A stretch of DNA of 45,674 nt, from NCBI GenBank assembly GCA_001627865.1, contig LUQO01000046.1:1-45674 (forward strand), given 5' to 3'. The position numbers and the translations under genes were made by a program. The notes below the pieces were generated by a model, which saw only the letters and a program-made list of their open reading frames with translations, searched no databases and was not told the origin of the DNA. Shown piece after piece: positions 34,580 through 43,916 of the stretch. The number at the start of each line of letters is the position of its first letter. Position 1 is the stretch's first letter. The DNA comes from SAR324 cluster bacterium REDSEA-S27_B3. Lineage in GTDB: Bacteria; SAR324; NAC60-12.

Positions 34580-34975
34580 TTAGACATGTGGGTGCAGCAC
34601 AATATTAGGTGCAGCAGTTTGGCCATTATCAAGGTCTGAAAAAGCTGATGAACCTTCCGCAAGAGGACGTTCCTCGATCCAAGAGAGATCACTCAATGCT
34701 CCTGAGTTCAGTGTCAGCAGGGCTTTCTCAAGATCATTATGGGTATAGGTGTATGTTCCGACTTTAAGTTCTCCTGTTTCCACAACACCGGCTGCTTCAT
34801 GACCAAGAATAAGAGGAGGAACCCTGCGTTCATTCTTTCCATGGTAAGCGTGTATGTCGGAACCGCAAATTCCCACAGCTTCTATTTTAATTCTGGCTTC
34901 ACCATCTGCCGGTTCCGGAACTGAAACGTCCTGATACTTAATTTCTTCAGTAGCGGTATAAACCAGTGCTTTCAT
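34580..34975 (-). pseudogene. zinc-type medium-chain alcohol dehydrogenase with its centre deleted (hpsP-like)
   Basis: The 131 residues begin as a normal MDR N-terminus: MKALVYTATEEIKYQDVSVP, catalytic-zinc Cys37 in GICGSD and His59-Glu60 in GHEAAG. After VVETG (about residue 68) the frame jumps straight to a C-terminal segment, VGTYTYTHNDLEKALLTLNS...TAAPNIVLHPHV. The structural-zinc loop and the whole Rossmann NAD domain, roughly 200 residues, are missing with the frame preserved. Its location after hpsN and an SDR matches the DHPS dehydrogenase hpsP. It cannot be catalytically active as an MDR enzyme. Confidence 0.75.
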
Positions 34976-35337
34976 GGTGTGTAATTATTTTGCGGTAAAA
35001 CCACCGTCAACTCGACATTTTCACGTAAGTTAATTCCTGCTGCGTTTACAAGAATGTCCGGAGGACCAAAAGGTTCAGAGACCCACTCATATAATTCTGG
35101 TATTTTGTCCACGTCATTCAGTTCAGCAACCACATAATTGCTTTTACCACCCTGAGAAGCAATTTCGTCCATGGTCTGTGCAAGCAAATCTTCACGTCGG
35201 GCTGTTACAACAACAGATGCTCCGGCTCTGGCCAGAGACTGGGCCATTGTTCTGCCGATTCCTGCACTTGCACCTGTCACACAGGCTACTTTCCCTGACA
35301 AATCAAAAAGGCTTTTCAGGTATTTTTCTTCACTCAT
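34972..35337 (-). pseudogene. short-chain dehydrogenase with internal frameshifting deletion (hpsO-like)
   Basis: The frame encodes a good SDR N-terminus (TGASAGIGRTMAQSLARAGA at residues 21-40, ILVNAAGINLRE at 95-106). It then continues into a meaningless tail ending NNYTP. In another frame the bases just before 34985 encode RVDGGFTAK and a stop, the classical SDR C-terminus. About 140 residues, including the catalytic Ser and YxxxK, have therefore been deleted out of frame. The ancestral stop lies about 10 bp before the MDR start. The position matches hpsO of DHPS operons. Confidence 0.75.
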
Positions 35338-35397
35338 TATTCAGGATTATCGTGAAAAGGATTAATTTGTTTCCTGTTGAATGACAATGCAGATGTA

Positions 35398-36750
<1,353 letters not shown>

Positions 36751-36816
36751 TTAAATCCTAATTCATAAAGGATTTTTACAGATAATTGAAGTTTAAGTGG
36801 ATAAATTCTAAAGGGC

Positions 36817-38121
36817 TTACCAGTAGCTCATTGCATCATGAAAAAGTTTTTTCAGCTCATTCCTTGCAACAGGAAGAGGCCCATTGTCAATCAGTCTCTT
36901 CTGCGCAAAAGAACGGTCAGTAAGCGCGTCCAGGTCACTCATTGAGTATCCGACTCCTGAAAGACCGTTAGGTATGCCGGTGTCACGCATCATACTGATA
37001 ATTTGGTCTGCAAGGATTTCTCCTCCATCTTCCATTTTTTTGTCAGTAAGGTCTGCCCCCATTGCATCTGCAGCTTTCCAGTGACGTTCCGGACAAGCTG
37101 GGCCGGTTTTACGAAAGACAGCTGGAGAGTTGACTATCACAGATATTCCATGAGGAACCATCGGATGGTCTGCAGGCCAGCCTTGCGGCTGATAATCCTT
37201 AACCAGCCCAGCAACTGCGTAAGACATCCCATGAGGCAGGTGGCAGCCAGCGTTTCCAAATCCTATTCCGGCAAGCATTCCGGCAAACATCAGTGCGCCA
37301 TAATTTTCTTCTCTAGGATCATTGACAGCCTGGACAATATTTCTGCCTATAAGATTTATTGCTTCCAGGCATGTAATGTCACTGTAAGGATTTGCTCCCT
37401 GACTCAATGGACGTTTTTGTGATGATTCAGGAGCAGGACGATGAGTGTAAGGACGTGCCGTAATGGATTCACAGGCATGGCTGAATACGTCAAAACCGTT
37501 TGCAGCACGGACAAGAGGAGGTAATGAGGCCAGCACACTTGGATCAAGTACACCGATGTCAGCCCGTATCATTGGGCTGACAATACCGGTTTTGGCTTCC
37601 ATTTCAAGCAGGTCGAAGATAGCAATTCCGGTGCACTCACTGGCAGTACCGAAAGTTGTCGGACAGGCAATGTGCGGTTTGAGTTTTCCAGGAACCGGTA
37701 CTGCTTTACCGATTGGAGCGTTCACATAATCAAGAAAATCCGCAGGATAGCAGGAATAGAGATTCGAGGCCTTGCAGGTATCCATCACAGAACCACCGCC
37801 GACTGAAACAAATCCGTCAAATTTGCCTTCACTGGCAAATTTTGAGCCCTGTTTAAATGAGATGTCTGTCGGTTCAACTGCAACCTGATCATAAACTACT
37901 GTATCCATACCTTTGGATTTTAGAGATTCAACAACTATGGAAACAGGTTCCAGCTTAGCAACTTTAGGGTCTGTAAATACTGCAACCCTAGTCATTCCAA
38001 GTGCCGTGGCATCATCTCCAATTTCTTTTAAAGAACCACGGCCGAATTTAATTTTAGAGGCTTCAACTGAAAAAATACGATCGCCACCTTTTTTGTTTGT
38101 GAAATAACTGGAAAAACTCAT
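36817..38121 (-). CDS. iron-containing alcohol dehydrogenase, HOT/ADHFE1 type
   Basis: The protein has 434 aa from the ATG at 38121 (AGG upstream; an earlier ATG adds five residues). NAD-site GGGSVMDTCKA and metal ligands in NGFDVFSHACES, GCHLPHGMSY and PMVPHGIS are present. Overall it resembles human ADHFE1, hydroxyacid-oxoacid transhydrogenase (VEPTDxSF, DFLDYVNAPIGK, GNAGCHLPHGMSY). ADHFE1 moves hydride from 4-hydroxybutyrate to 2-oxoglutarate without free NAD. Here the substrate may be a sulfonated alcohol or hydroxyacid, judged from context only. TTFGTASE replaces the common TTSGTGSE. Confidence 0.85.
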   Translation of the reverse strand: MSFSSYFTNKKGGDRIFSVEASKIKFGRGSLKEIGDDATALGMTRVAVFTDPKVAKLEPVSIVVESLKSKGMDTVVYDQVAVEPTDISFKQGSKFASEGKFDGFVSVGGGSVMDTCKASNLYSCYPADFLDYVNAPIGKAVPVPGKLKPHIACPTTFGTASECTGIAIFDLLEMEAKTGIVSPMIRADIGVLDPSVLASLPPLVRAANGFDVFSHACESITARPYTHRPAPESSQKRPLSQGANPYSDITCLEAINLIGRNIVQAVNDPREENYGALMFAGMLAGIGFGNAGCHLPHGMSYAVAGLVKDYQPQGWPADHPMVPHGISVIVNSPAVFRKTGPACPERHWKAADAMGADLTDKKMEDGGEILADQIISMMRDTGIPNGLSGVGYSMSDLDALTDRSFAQKRLIDNGPLPVARNELKKLFHDAMSYW

Positions 38122-38236
38122 ATATACCTTTCTCAAAATTTAGTAGCACATTTTTTCATTCCTAAAACATCATTTGAAAAAATTCATAGTAGTAATTTCA
38201 AGTACATAATTTTCAATTTCTGTAGAAATTTAATTA

Positions 38237-38653
38237 TTATTTGTCTGTAAAATTGTCTTCTTTTGAGCCAATTAACACAGTTAAACCAGTCTTCGAAAAT
38301 GTTCTATTTACATCCACTGAACCATAAATTATGATTGCATGTACTTCCTCGTCAGTTTCATTTATGAGTTCGTGTTGAATCTTTGAAGTAATAAATGTTG
38401 AATCGTATCTGTTGCAATTAACCTCTTTTTCCCCATTTAAAATAATTTTAAGCGAACCTTTTAGAATGGTTACCTGCTCTTCTGTATTGTGCGAGTGTGC
38501 AGGAACAGATGTTTTTGGCGGAATAATTGTAATTCCGGAGTGTATTTTACTTGCACCTATGTTTTTACTTGCAATTAAATGATTGACTATTCCATTACCA
38601 CGAGAAATTTTAGGGATCTTTGAAAAAGGTAAATGGTGTACAGCTTTTTTCAT
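38237..38653 (-). CDS. single-domain cupin protein
   Basis: This 138-aa cupin_2-type protein has PPKTSVPAHSHNTEEQVTIL (His-X-His and Glu metal ligands), KGSLKIILNGEKEVNC, and a second motif with His in SKIQHELINETDEEVHAIII. It probably binds a divalent metal. It may isomerise, decarboxylate or simply bind a small molecule. It lies inside the sulfonate locus between the Fe alcohol dehydrogenase and the NTF2-like gene with about 100-bp gaps, and is more AT-rich than hpsN. Confidence 0.8.
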   Translation of the reverse strand: MKKAVHHLPFSKIPKISRGNGIVNHLIASKNIGASKIHSGITIIPPKTSVPAHSHNTEEQVTILKGSLKIILNGEKEVNCNRYDSTFITSKIQHELINETDEEVHAIIIYGSVDVNRTFSKTGLTVLIGSKEDNFTDK

Positions 38654-38749
38654 ATTTCTATGCTATTTTGTTGTCTAAAAAGTTGTGAAAAGTGTTTTGA
38701 TAAGTAAATTAATAACAAAAGTTTTTAAAATGTTAAATTAATTTTGAGA

Positions 38750-39142
38750 TTAAATCCCTGGATTCATATGAAAAACCTTTGAAATTATTCTCCATTTACC
38801 AGAGACTTTGAATAAAGACAGATAGTCAATGTAATTGTTATGCAAAATATTACATTTAACCTTGACCATCGCTGTAGTTGGACTGGATATATCAATCAAA
38901 ATTATTTTATCATCATGCGTTTCACCAATGCTTTCTGGAGATTGTCGTTCTGCTATTCGTTTCCGAAAGCCGTCCATATCAATTTTGACAATTTTGCCAT
39001 TGGATAACGAATATACATTTGCTTCTGGCAGGAAAACTGTTTCGATTAAGTCCTTGTCCCCTTTATAAAGAAGATCAAAATATGTTCTGATGACCTTTTC
39101 GATTTCTACCATACTTCCGGATTTAGAATTGAGAGCAGTCAT
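38750..39142 (-). CDS. NTF2-like / lumazine-binding-like protein
   Basis: The protein has 130 aa with the cone-shaped NTF2 pattern: VEIEKVIRTYFDLLYKGDKD, FLPEANVYSLSNGKIV, then ATAMVKVKCN-type strands (TAMVKVKCNILHNNYIDYLS) and the end GKWRIISKVFH. This matches the putative lumazine-binding (PF12893-like) or SnoaL-like families, whose members act as isomerases, dehydratases or binding proteins. A second ATG at residue 11 is possible. It sits between the reductase and cupin genes of the sulfonate locus; no function is assigned. Confidence 0.75.
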   Translation of the reverse strand: MTALNSKSGSMVEIEKVIRTYFDLLYKGDKDLIETVFLPEANVYSLSNGKIVKIDMDGFRKRIAERQSPESIGETHDDKIILIDISSPTTAMVKVKCNILHNNYIDYLSLFKVSGKWRIISKVFHMNPGI

Positions 39143-39274
39143 CAGAAATTTTTATTATATAAAGTAAAGGTTTGTTTACAAATCTTTCTTCATACCAATT
39201 ATTAAATTGCTAGTGAATTGCATCACAACGAATTTCTTGTACTTAAAAATGTATAAACTTTCTCATTTAGCCAA

Positions 39275-40165
39275 TCATTTCATTGGACCCAACCCTGCAA
39301 GTTTTCGCAAAGTCATGAAAATGGCAGTCCAGTCATTCCTGCCCATACCATTTGATTGGGCAATAGAGTATGCCTGACGAGCTGCAGCTCCCAAGAAAGC
39401 CGGAGTGTGAAGTTTTGCAGTTGTTTCCAGTGCCAGTCCCAAATCTTTATGGGCCAAATCTATCATAAAACCTGGTTCGAGGTTCCCAGAAAGAACCTGG
39501 TTAGGATAAGTTGCGTTCATATGTCCTCTTCCTGCAGTTGTTTCTCGCATAACCTCTATTGCAAGATTAATATTTAAACCACTGGCTTCAGCAAAAGTTA
39601 GTGTCTCTGCTGTCAAGACATTTAGAGCTGTTGACTGATAGTTGTTGACTATCTTCATACGTGTCCCCATCCCTACAGGGCCGCAGTGCACAATCTTGTC
39701 TCCTAATACATTGAGTATTGGAAGGGCACACTCAAGATCAGATTTTAATCCTCCAATCATAAATAAAAGTGTCCCTTCTCTAGCATTTTGTGCCAACCTT
39801 CCAACGGGAGCATCAATCATTCTACACTTACGAGAAGCTAATTTCGCTGAGATCTCATCAGTATCTGCTGGCAGGATAGTGCTGGTATCGATTAGTAAGG
39901 TTTCCTTAGACATCGATTGTGCAAATCCTTGGTCGCCAAAAGCTGCTTGAAAAACTTCCTTACCGCTTGGCAACATCGTAAAAATGAAATCAGCATTTAT
40001 AACAGAATCTGCAGGAGAACTTGCAATCTCAGCTCCCTCCAATGCAATTCTGTCTAGCACATTATTGCTAACATCATAAGTTCTTACATTATGGTCTGCT
40101 TTCAATAAATTACGGGCCATCGGTTCTCCCATCACACCAAGCCCTATAAATGCTATTTTTGACAT
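39275..40165 (-). CDS. YihU-like sulfolactaldehyde reductase (beta-hydroxyacid dehydrogenase family)
   Basis: This 296-aa protein has the NAD-site FIGLGVMGEPMARNL, the substrate loop DAPVGRLAQNA and the catalytic Lys171 with Asn174 and Asn175 in KIVNNYQSTALN. Most 3-hydroxyisobutyrate dehydrogenases read DAPVSGG in the loop. E. coli YihU, as I recall it, reads DVPVGRTSANA, with Gly122-Arg123 at the same residue numbers. FMIDLAHKDLGLALE and the end NDWTAIFMTLRKLAG are also close. YihU interconverts sulfolactaldehyde and DHPS with NADH. In this uptake locus it could work in the oxidative direction. A 4-hydroxybutyrate dehydrogenase role is the alternative. Confidence 0.8.
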   Translation of the reverse strand: MSKIAFIGLGVMGEPMARNLLKADHNVRTYDVSNNVLDRIALEGAEIASSPADSVINADFIFTMLPSGKEVFQAAFGDQGFAQSMSKETLLIDTSTILPADTDEISAKLASRKCRMIDAPVGRLAQNAREGTLLFMIGGLKSDLECALPILNVLGDKIVHCGPVGMGTRMKIVNNYQSTALNVLTAETLTFAEASGLNINLAIEVMRETTAGRGHMNATYPNQVLSGNLEPGFMIDLAHKDLGLALETTAKLHTPAFLGAAARQAYSIAQSNGMGRNDWTAIFMTLRKLAGLGPMK

Positions 40166-40379
40166 ATTTTTTATTTCTAATTTAAGTTGGATATTTATAC
40201 ATTTTTAACTGTACATTTTATGCAGAAGTTCACCAAATAATTTTCAATGAAAAGTTATGGTGCTGAAGTCATAATCTGTTTCAAAAAATTTGATTTCAAT
40301 TTGTGATTTAGTAATATTAAACGTGTTGACTTCTTGATATATAATACTTTAAAAATTTTCATATCAGGCAGTTAAGATT

Positions 40380-41804
40380 TCATTCTATGCTTACGAGTTT
40401 TTTGTGGAGAAAGGCCTCCACTCCTTCAATACCTCCTTCGTAACCATAACCACTATCTTTTAATCCTCCATATGGTAAGTCACTTGGTACAGGGGCAGCA
40501 GAATTAAAAGCAATACCGCCTGATTCAAGAGAATTAATTAACAACTCTCTGGTATTATCTGACTGTGTAAAGACATAAGCAGCCAAACCATATTGGAGTG
40601 AATTTGATTTTTCAATTACCTCATCCAATGAGTCAAAAGGAATAATAGGTGCCACAGGCCCAAATGGTTCTTCTTGCATTATTTTGGATTGGTCAGGCAC
40701 ATCGACTAAAACAGTTGGTTCCCAAAAAAAACCAACATTACCCCAGCGTTTTCCACCAGTCACTAATTTTGCACCGCATTTGACAGCATCTTGAACAAAA
40801 TTTCCCATCGATTCTATTCTCCGGTAATTAGACATTGGTCCCATAGTAGTTTCTTCTTCAAGACCATTACCTAAACACTGAGAATGCGAAGCATCAACAA
40901 AACCATCCACAAATGAGTTGTAATGACTTCTGTGAACAAAGAATCGACTAGGTGCAATACATACCTGACCTGAATTTCTGAATTTGAAGGCAGTGAGTGT
41001 CGAGAGTGCGTTTTCAAGATTTGCATCTTCACAAACAATGGCTGGAGAATGTCCTCCAAGCTCAAAAGTGCATCTTTTAAGTCCGGAAGAAGCAAGTCCG
41101 GCGAGTTGCTTGCCAACAGGAACAGATCCGGTAAAACTGATTTTACGAACTATTGTTGAAGCAAATAATTTTTCTGAAATTTTTGCGGGCACACCAAAAA
41201 CAAGATTTACCACACCATCAGGAACACCCGCATCGTAAAGAGCACGAATCAATGAAACAGCAGTGCCTGGAGTCTCTTCGGAAGCTTTCAAAATCATGGA
41301 ACAACCTGCGGCTAATGCCGGTGCGAGCTTCCTAGCCGGTAGAAAAGCAGGGAAATTCCAAGGAGTTAATCCAAGAGCAGCCCCCACAGGCTCAACTCTC
41401 ACGCTTTGACGAAGCCCGTTTGGTCTTAATACAGATCGATTCTCAAGATTCTCAATTCCTAATTCAGCGTTCCATCTGAATGTTTCTATTGTCCTGAGAA
41501 TTTCACCTTTTGCTTCCCTTAGTGGTTTACCCTGTTCCAGGGTAATTATGCGGGATATCTGATTCGTTCTTTCTTCAATTAAATCTGCAGTTTTGTGAAG
41601 AATCGAAGCACGCTTCTGAACTGGGGTGTCACGCCAGATTTTAAACCCTTTTTGGGCAGATTCTAGAGCGTCTTCAAGATCTTTTTCAGAGGCATGAGGG
41701 AGGAAAGCTAAAACACTTTCATTGGCTGGATTGAGAACATCTTGGCCTATTTCATTGGTAGTTCTCCATTCTCCATCGATAAAGTTACCCAGTTTCTCAT
41801 ACAT
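40380..41804 (-). CDS. NAD(P)-dependent aldehyde dehydrogenase, succinate-semialdehyde/sulfolactaldehyde type
   Basis: This is a 474-aa ALDH of the GabD group. The cofactor site is LTPWNFPAFLPARKLAPALA, SFTGSVPVGKQLA and FELGGHSPAIV (general-base Glu). The catalytic Cys lies in FRNSGQVCIAPSRFFVH. It ends YGGLKDSGYGYEGGIEGVEA. GabD-like ALDHs oxidise succinate semialdehyde; in bacterial sulfo-Entner-Doudoroff pathways a relative oxidises sulfolactaldehyde to sulfolactate. Together with the YihU-like gene it would take DHPS to sulfolactate in two steps, parallel to HpsN. Confidence 0.88.
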   Translation of the reverse strand: MYEKLGNFIDGEWRTTNEIGQDVLNPANESVLAFLPHASEKDLEDALESAQKGFKIWRDTPVQKRASILHKTADLIEERTNQISRIITLEQGKPLREAKGEILRTIETFRWNAELGIENLENRSVLRPNGLRQSVRVEPVGAALGLTPWNFPAFLPARKLAPALAAGCSMILKASEETPGTAVSLIRALYDAGVPDGVVNLVFGVPAKISEKLFASTIVRKISFTGSVPVGKQLAGLASSGLKRCTFELGGHSPAIVCEDANLENALSTLTAFKFRNSGQVCIAPSRFFVHRSHYNSFVDGFVDASHSQCLGNGLEEETTMGPMSNYRRIESMGNFVQDAVKCGAKLVTGGKRWGNVGFFWEPTVLVDVPDQSKIMQEEPFGPVAPIIPFDSLDEVIEKSNSLQYGLAAYVFTQSDNTRELLINSLESGGIAFNSAAPVPSDLPYGGLKDSGYGYEGGIEGVEAFLHKKLVSIE

Positions 41805-41970
41805 GATTTTCTACCACTTTTAATATTAAGATTACTCATCATTTAAATATTTGGGAGATGATAGCCACGAAAATTTTTTTAAAATTCAAAAATGTTTAAA
41901 ATAGGTCGTTAGTATTTTTTGTTGATTTTTGAAGAATTTTTCTAACCCTAAAAATTCATTTAATACTTGT

Positions 41971-43284
41971 TCAAGGTTTATACAGTTGAAAAATTCCTGC
42001 CCCTTCATGAACAAGTAGCGCAGTTGTCAATGTAGGCCAAAAGGCTATTATAAACCACGATATCATAAGAGCAAATAAATAAGGCCATGTATGTCTGACT
42101 ATTCTGAAATAAGGAATTCCAGTGATACCACTTACAACATAAAGATTCAGTCCATACGGAGGCGTAATGAACCCAATAGCATCACCTACTAAAAATATGA
42201 CAGCGAAATGAATAGGATCAATACCAATACTAGCTGCTATGGGAGCTAATATTGGTGCTAAAATAATTACATCAGGTAAAGTTTCCAAGAATGTTCCAGT
42301 AATAAAAACTAATAACATACAAGCTAATAATATAGCGTAATAACCTCCTAATGCGCTAATTATTTCAGTGATATAAGCTCTAGCACCAAGTAATGATAGT
42401 ATTTGTTGCATTACTATGGAAACAGCTATTAGAGGAGCCAATAAACCTGTAATTTGACCAGATCTAAGAAGAATATTTGGGATGTTCTTTATAGTTATAC
42501 CTTTGGTAATAAATATTCCGGAAAGCAAACAAAATCCTGCAGTTACCCCTGCTGCTTCAGTAGGGGAAAAGATTCCTCCGTAAATTCCAAAAATTACTAT
42601 GAAAATGGCCATGAATCCTAAATATGCTTGTCCCCCTTTGGAAATAATATTTTTAAGATCAAATTTTATTAATTCTCCCCAACCTTTCTTTTTGCAAACT
42701 AGATAACATGCCAGTTGCATTGCTATAACCATTAGAATTCCAGGTAGAAGTCCACCGACGAAAAGATCACTTATTGAAAGATTCATTAAGAATCCATATA
42801 CAATAAATATTATGCTTGGGGGTATGATTATGCCCACGGTACCCCCTGCTGCTACTGTTGCGGCAGCAAAATGCTTGTCATATCCACCCTTAGTCATTTC
42901 TGGATGCATGATCGAACCGATAGTTGCTGTAGTAGCTGAGTTAGAACCGGAAATGGCAGCGAATAAACCGCATGCTCCGAGTGCAGACATGGCCAGTCCT
43001 CCACGCAACCAACCCAACATACTGTAAGCAAAATCTGAAAGACGTTGAGCTATACCAGCGGCTTTAATAAAATCACCAGTTAAAATAAACAGAGGGAGAG
43101 CCAACAAACCATAAAAATTTAAGCCTTCATAAAGTGTTACTCCAATATTGGCCAATGTGAAATCAATCACCAAACTGATCCCAACAACCCAAAGCCCAAT
43201 AATAAGGAAAATTGGTACTCCTAGAAAAAACAAAACGCTCACCACAATTGAAATTAACCAAACCCAAGTTGAATCAGCCATCAT
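41971..43284 (-). CDS. dctM: TRAP transporter large membrane subunit
   Basis: This 437-aa protein has about 12 hydrophobic segments and the DctM signatures GLNFYGLLALPLFILTGDFI, LFAAISGSNSATTATIGSIM, AAGGTVGIIIPPSIIFIVYG and GFITPPYGLNLYVVSGITG. It forms the Na+-coupled channel of a tripartite TRAP importer. It follows dctQ by 17 bp and precedes the aldehyde dehydrogenase. In marine roseobacters a TRAP system (hpsKLM) takes up DHPS, which fits this context. Confidence 0.95.
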   Translation of the reverse strand: MMADSTWVWLISIVVSVLFFLGVPIFLIIGLWVVGISLVIDFTLANIGVTLYEGLNFYGLLALPLFILTGDFIKAAGIAQRLSDFAYSMLGWLRGGLAMSALGACGLFAAISGSNSATTATIGSIMHPEMTKGGYDKHFAAATVAAGGTVGIIIPPSIIFIVYGFLMNLSISDLFVGGLLPGILMVIAMQLACYLVCKKKGWGELIKFDLKNIISKGGQAYLGFMAIFIVIFGIYGGIFSPTEAAGVTAGFCLLSGIFITKGITIKNIPNILLRSGQITGLLAPLIAVSIVMQQILSLLGARAYITEIISALGGYYAILLACMLLVFITGTFLETLPDVIILAPILAPIAASIGIDPIHFAVIFLVGDAIGFITPPYGLNLYVVSGITGIPYFRIVRHTWPYLFALMISWFIIAFWPTLTTALLVHEGAGIFQLYKP

Positions 43285-43301
43285 TTATCCTATATCTCAA
43301 T

Positions 43302-43826
43302 TTACTCACTTATATTTGTCATAGCATTCTGTATTGGGAGTGGCTTCCCTTTTATAAATAATTTTATATCTTCTAACAAATTTTGAAGAACTCTGATTAT
43401 AAGTAATACCCAAGCTAAAGGTGTGGCTACATAAAACCACCATTGCAAAACATTATCAGTGCCTTGAACTATCATAAAATTTTCTCTGGCAAGATGTACT
43501 TGTTCAGTAGAATAGATAACTACGATAATTCCGAACACAATCCAGAGTACGGCATCAAGAACCTGAAGTAGAAATTGAATATTATAAGGCAACCTGACAC
43601 GAATCTCATCAAACTTAAGATGAGTTCGAATTCTAACGTTATAACTTGCTCCCACCCAGGTTATCCACAAAAAGAGATATATTGGAATCGTCGTGCTCCA
43701 GGCTGCTTGTTGACTAAAAACAAAACGACGTATAACCTCCACAAAAACTATTCCAGCCATGGAAGAGTAACAGATGAAGATGACCAATTTTTCAATGTTC
43801 CGGTCAAGCCATTGTACCAACGCCAT
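43302..43826 (-). CDS. dctQ: TRAP transporter small membrane subunit
   Basis: The protein has 174 aa with four membrane helices. The typical DctQ segments are LVIFICYSSMAGIVFVEVIR, WITWVGASYNVRIRTHLKFD (a conserved Gly/Ala-rich motif followed by a basic loop) and NVLQWWFYVATPLAWVLLII. It pairs with DctM in the membrane. A GC-rich hairpin separates it from dctP upstream. Confidence 0.93.
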   Translation of the reverse strand: MALVQWLDRNIEKLVIFICYSSMAGIVFVEVIRRFVFSQQAAWSTTIPIYLFLWITWVGASYNVRIRTHLKFDEIRVRLPYNIQFLLQVLDAVLWIVFGIIVVIYSTEQVHLARENFMIVQGTDNVLQWWFYVATPLAWVLLIIRVLQNLLEDIKLFIKGKPLPIQNAMTNISE

Positions 43827-43872
43827 AAAATTAACCTAGATTTAATTGTGTTTTTTACCAGAATTGGGGGGG

Positions 43873-43900
43873 AGGGGGGCTGTCAAAAAGCAGCTCCCCC
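43873..43900 (-). promoter_or_regulatory. GC-rich intercistronic hairpin between dctP and dctQ
   Basis: Transcribed leftward, the RNA reads GGGGGAGCUG, a U-rich loop, then CAGCCCCCC, a stem of about nine pairs with one mismatch, followed by a further C-run. It starts 16 bases after the dctP stop and ends about 45 bases before the dctQ start. Such hairpins protect the upstream message and attenuate read-through, giving more solute receptor than membrane subunits. A partial terminator is an equivalent description. Confidence 0.6.
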
Positions 43901-43916
43901 TGATAGTTGGTTAGAT

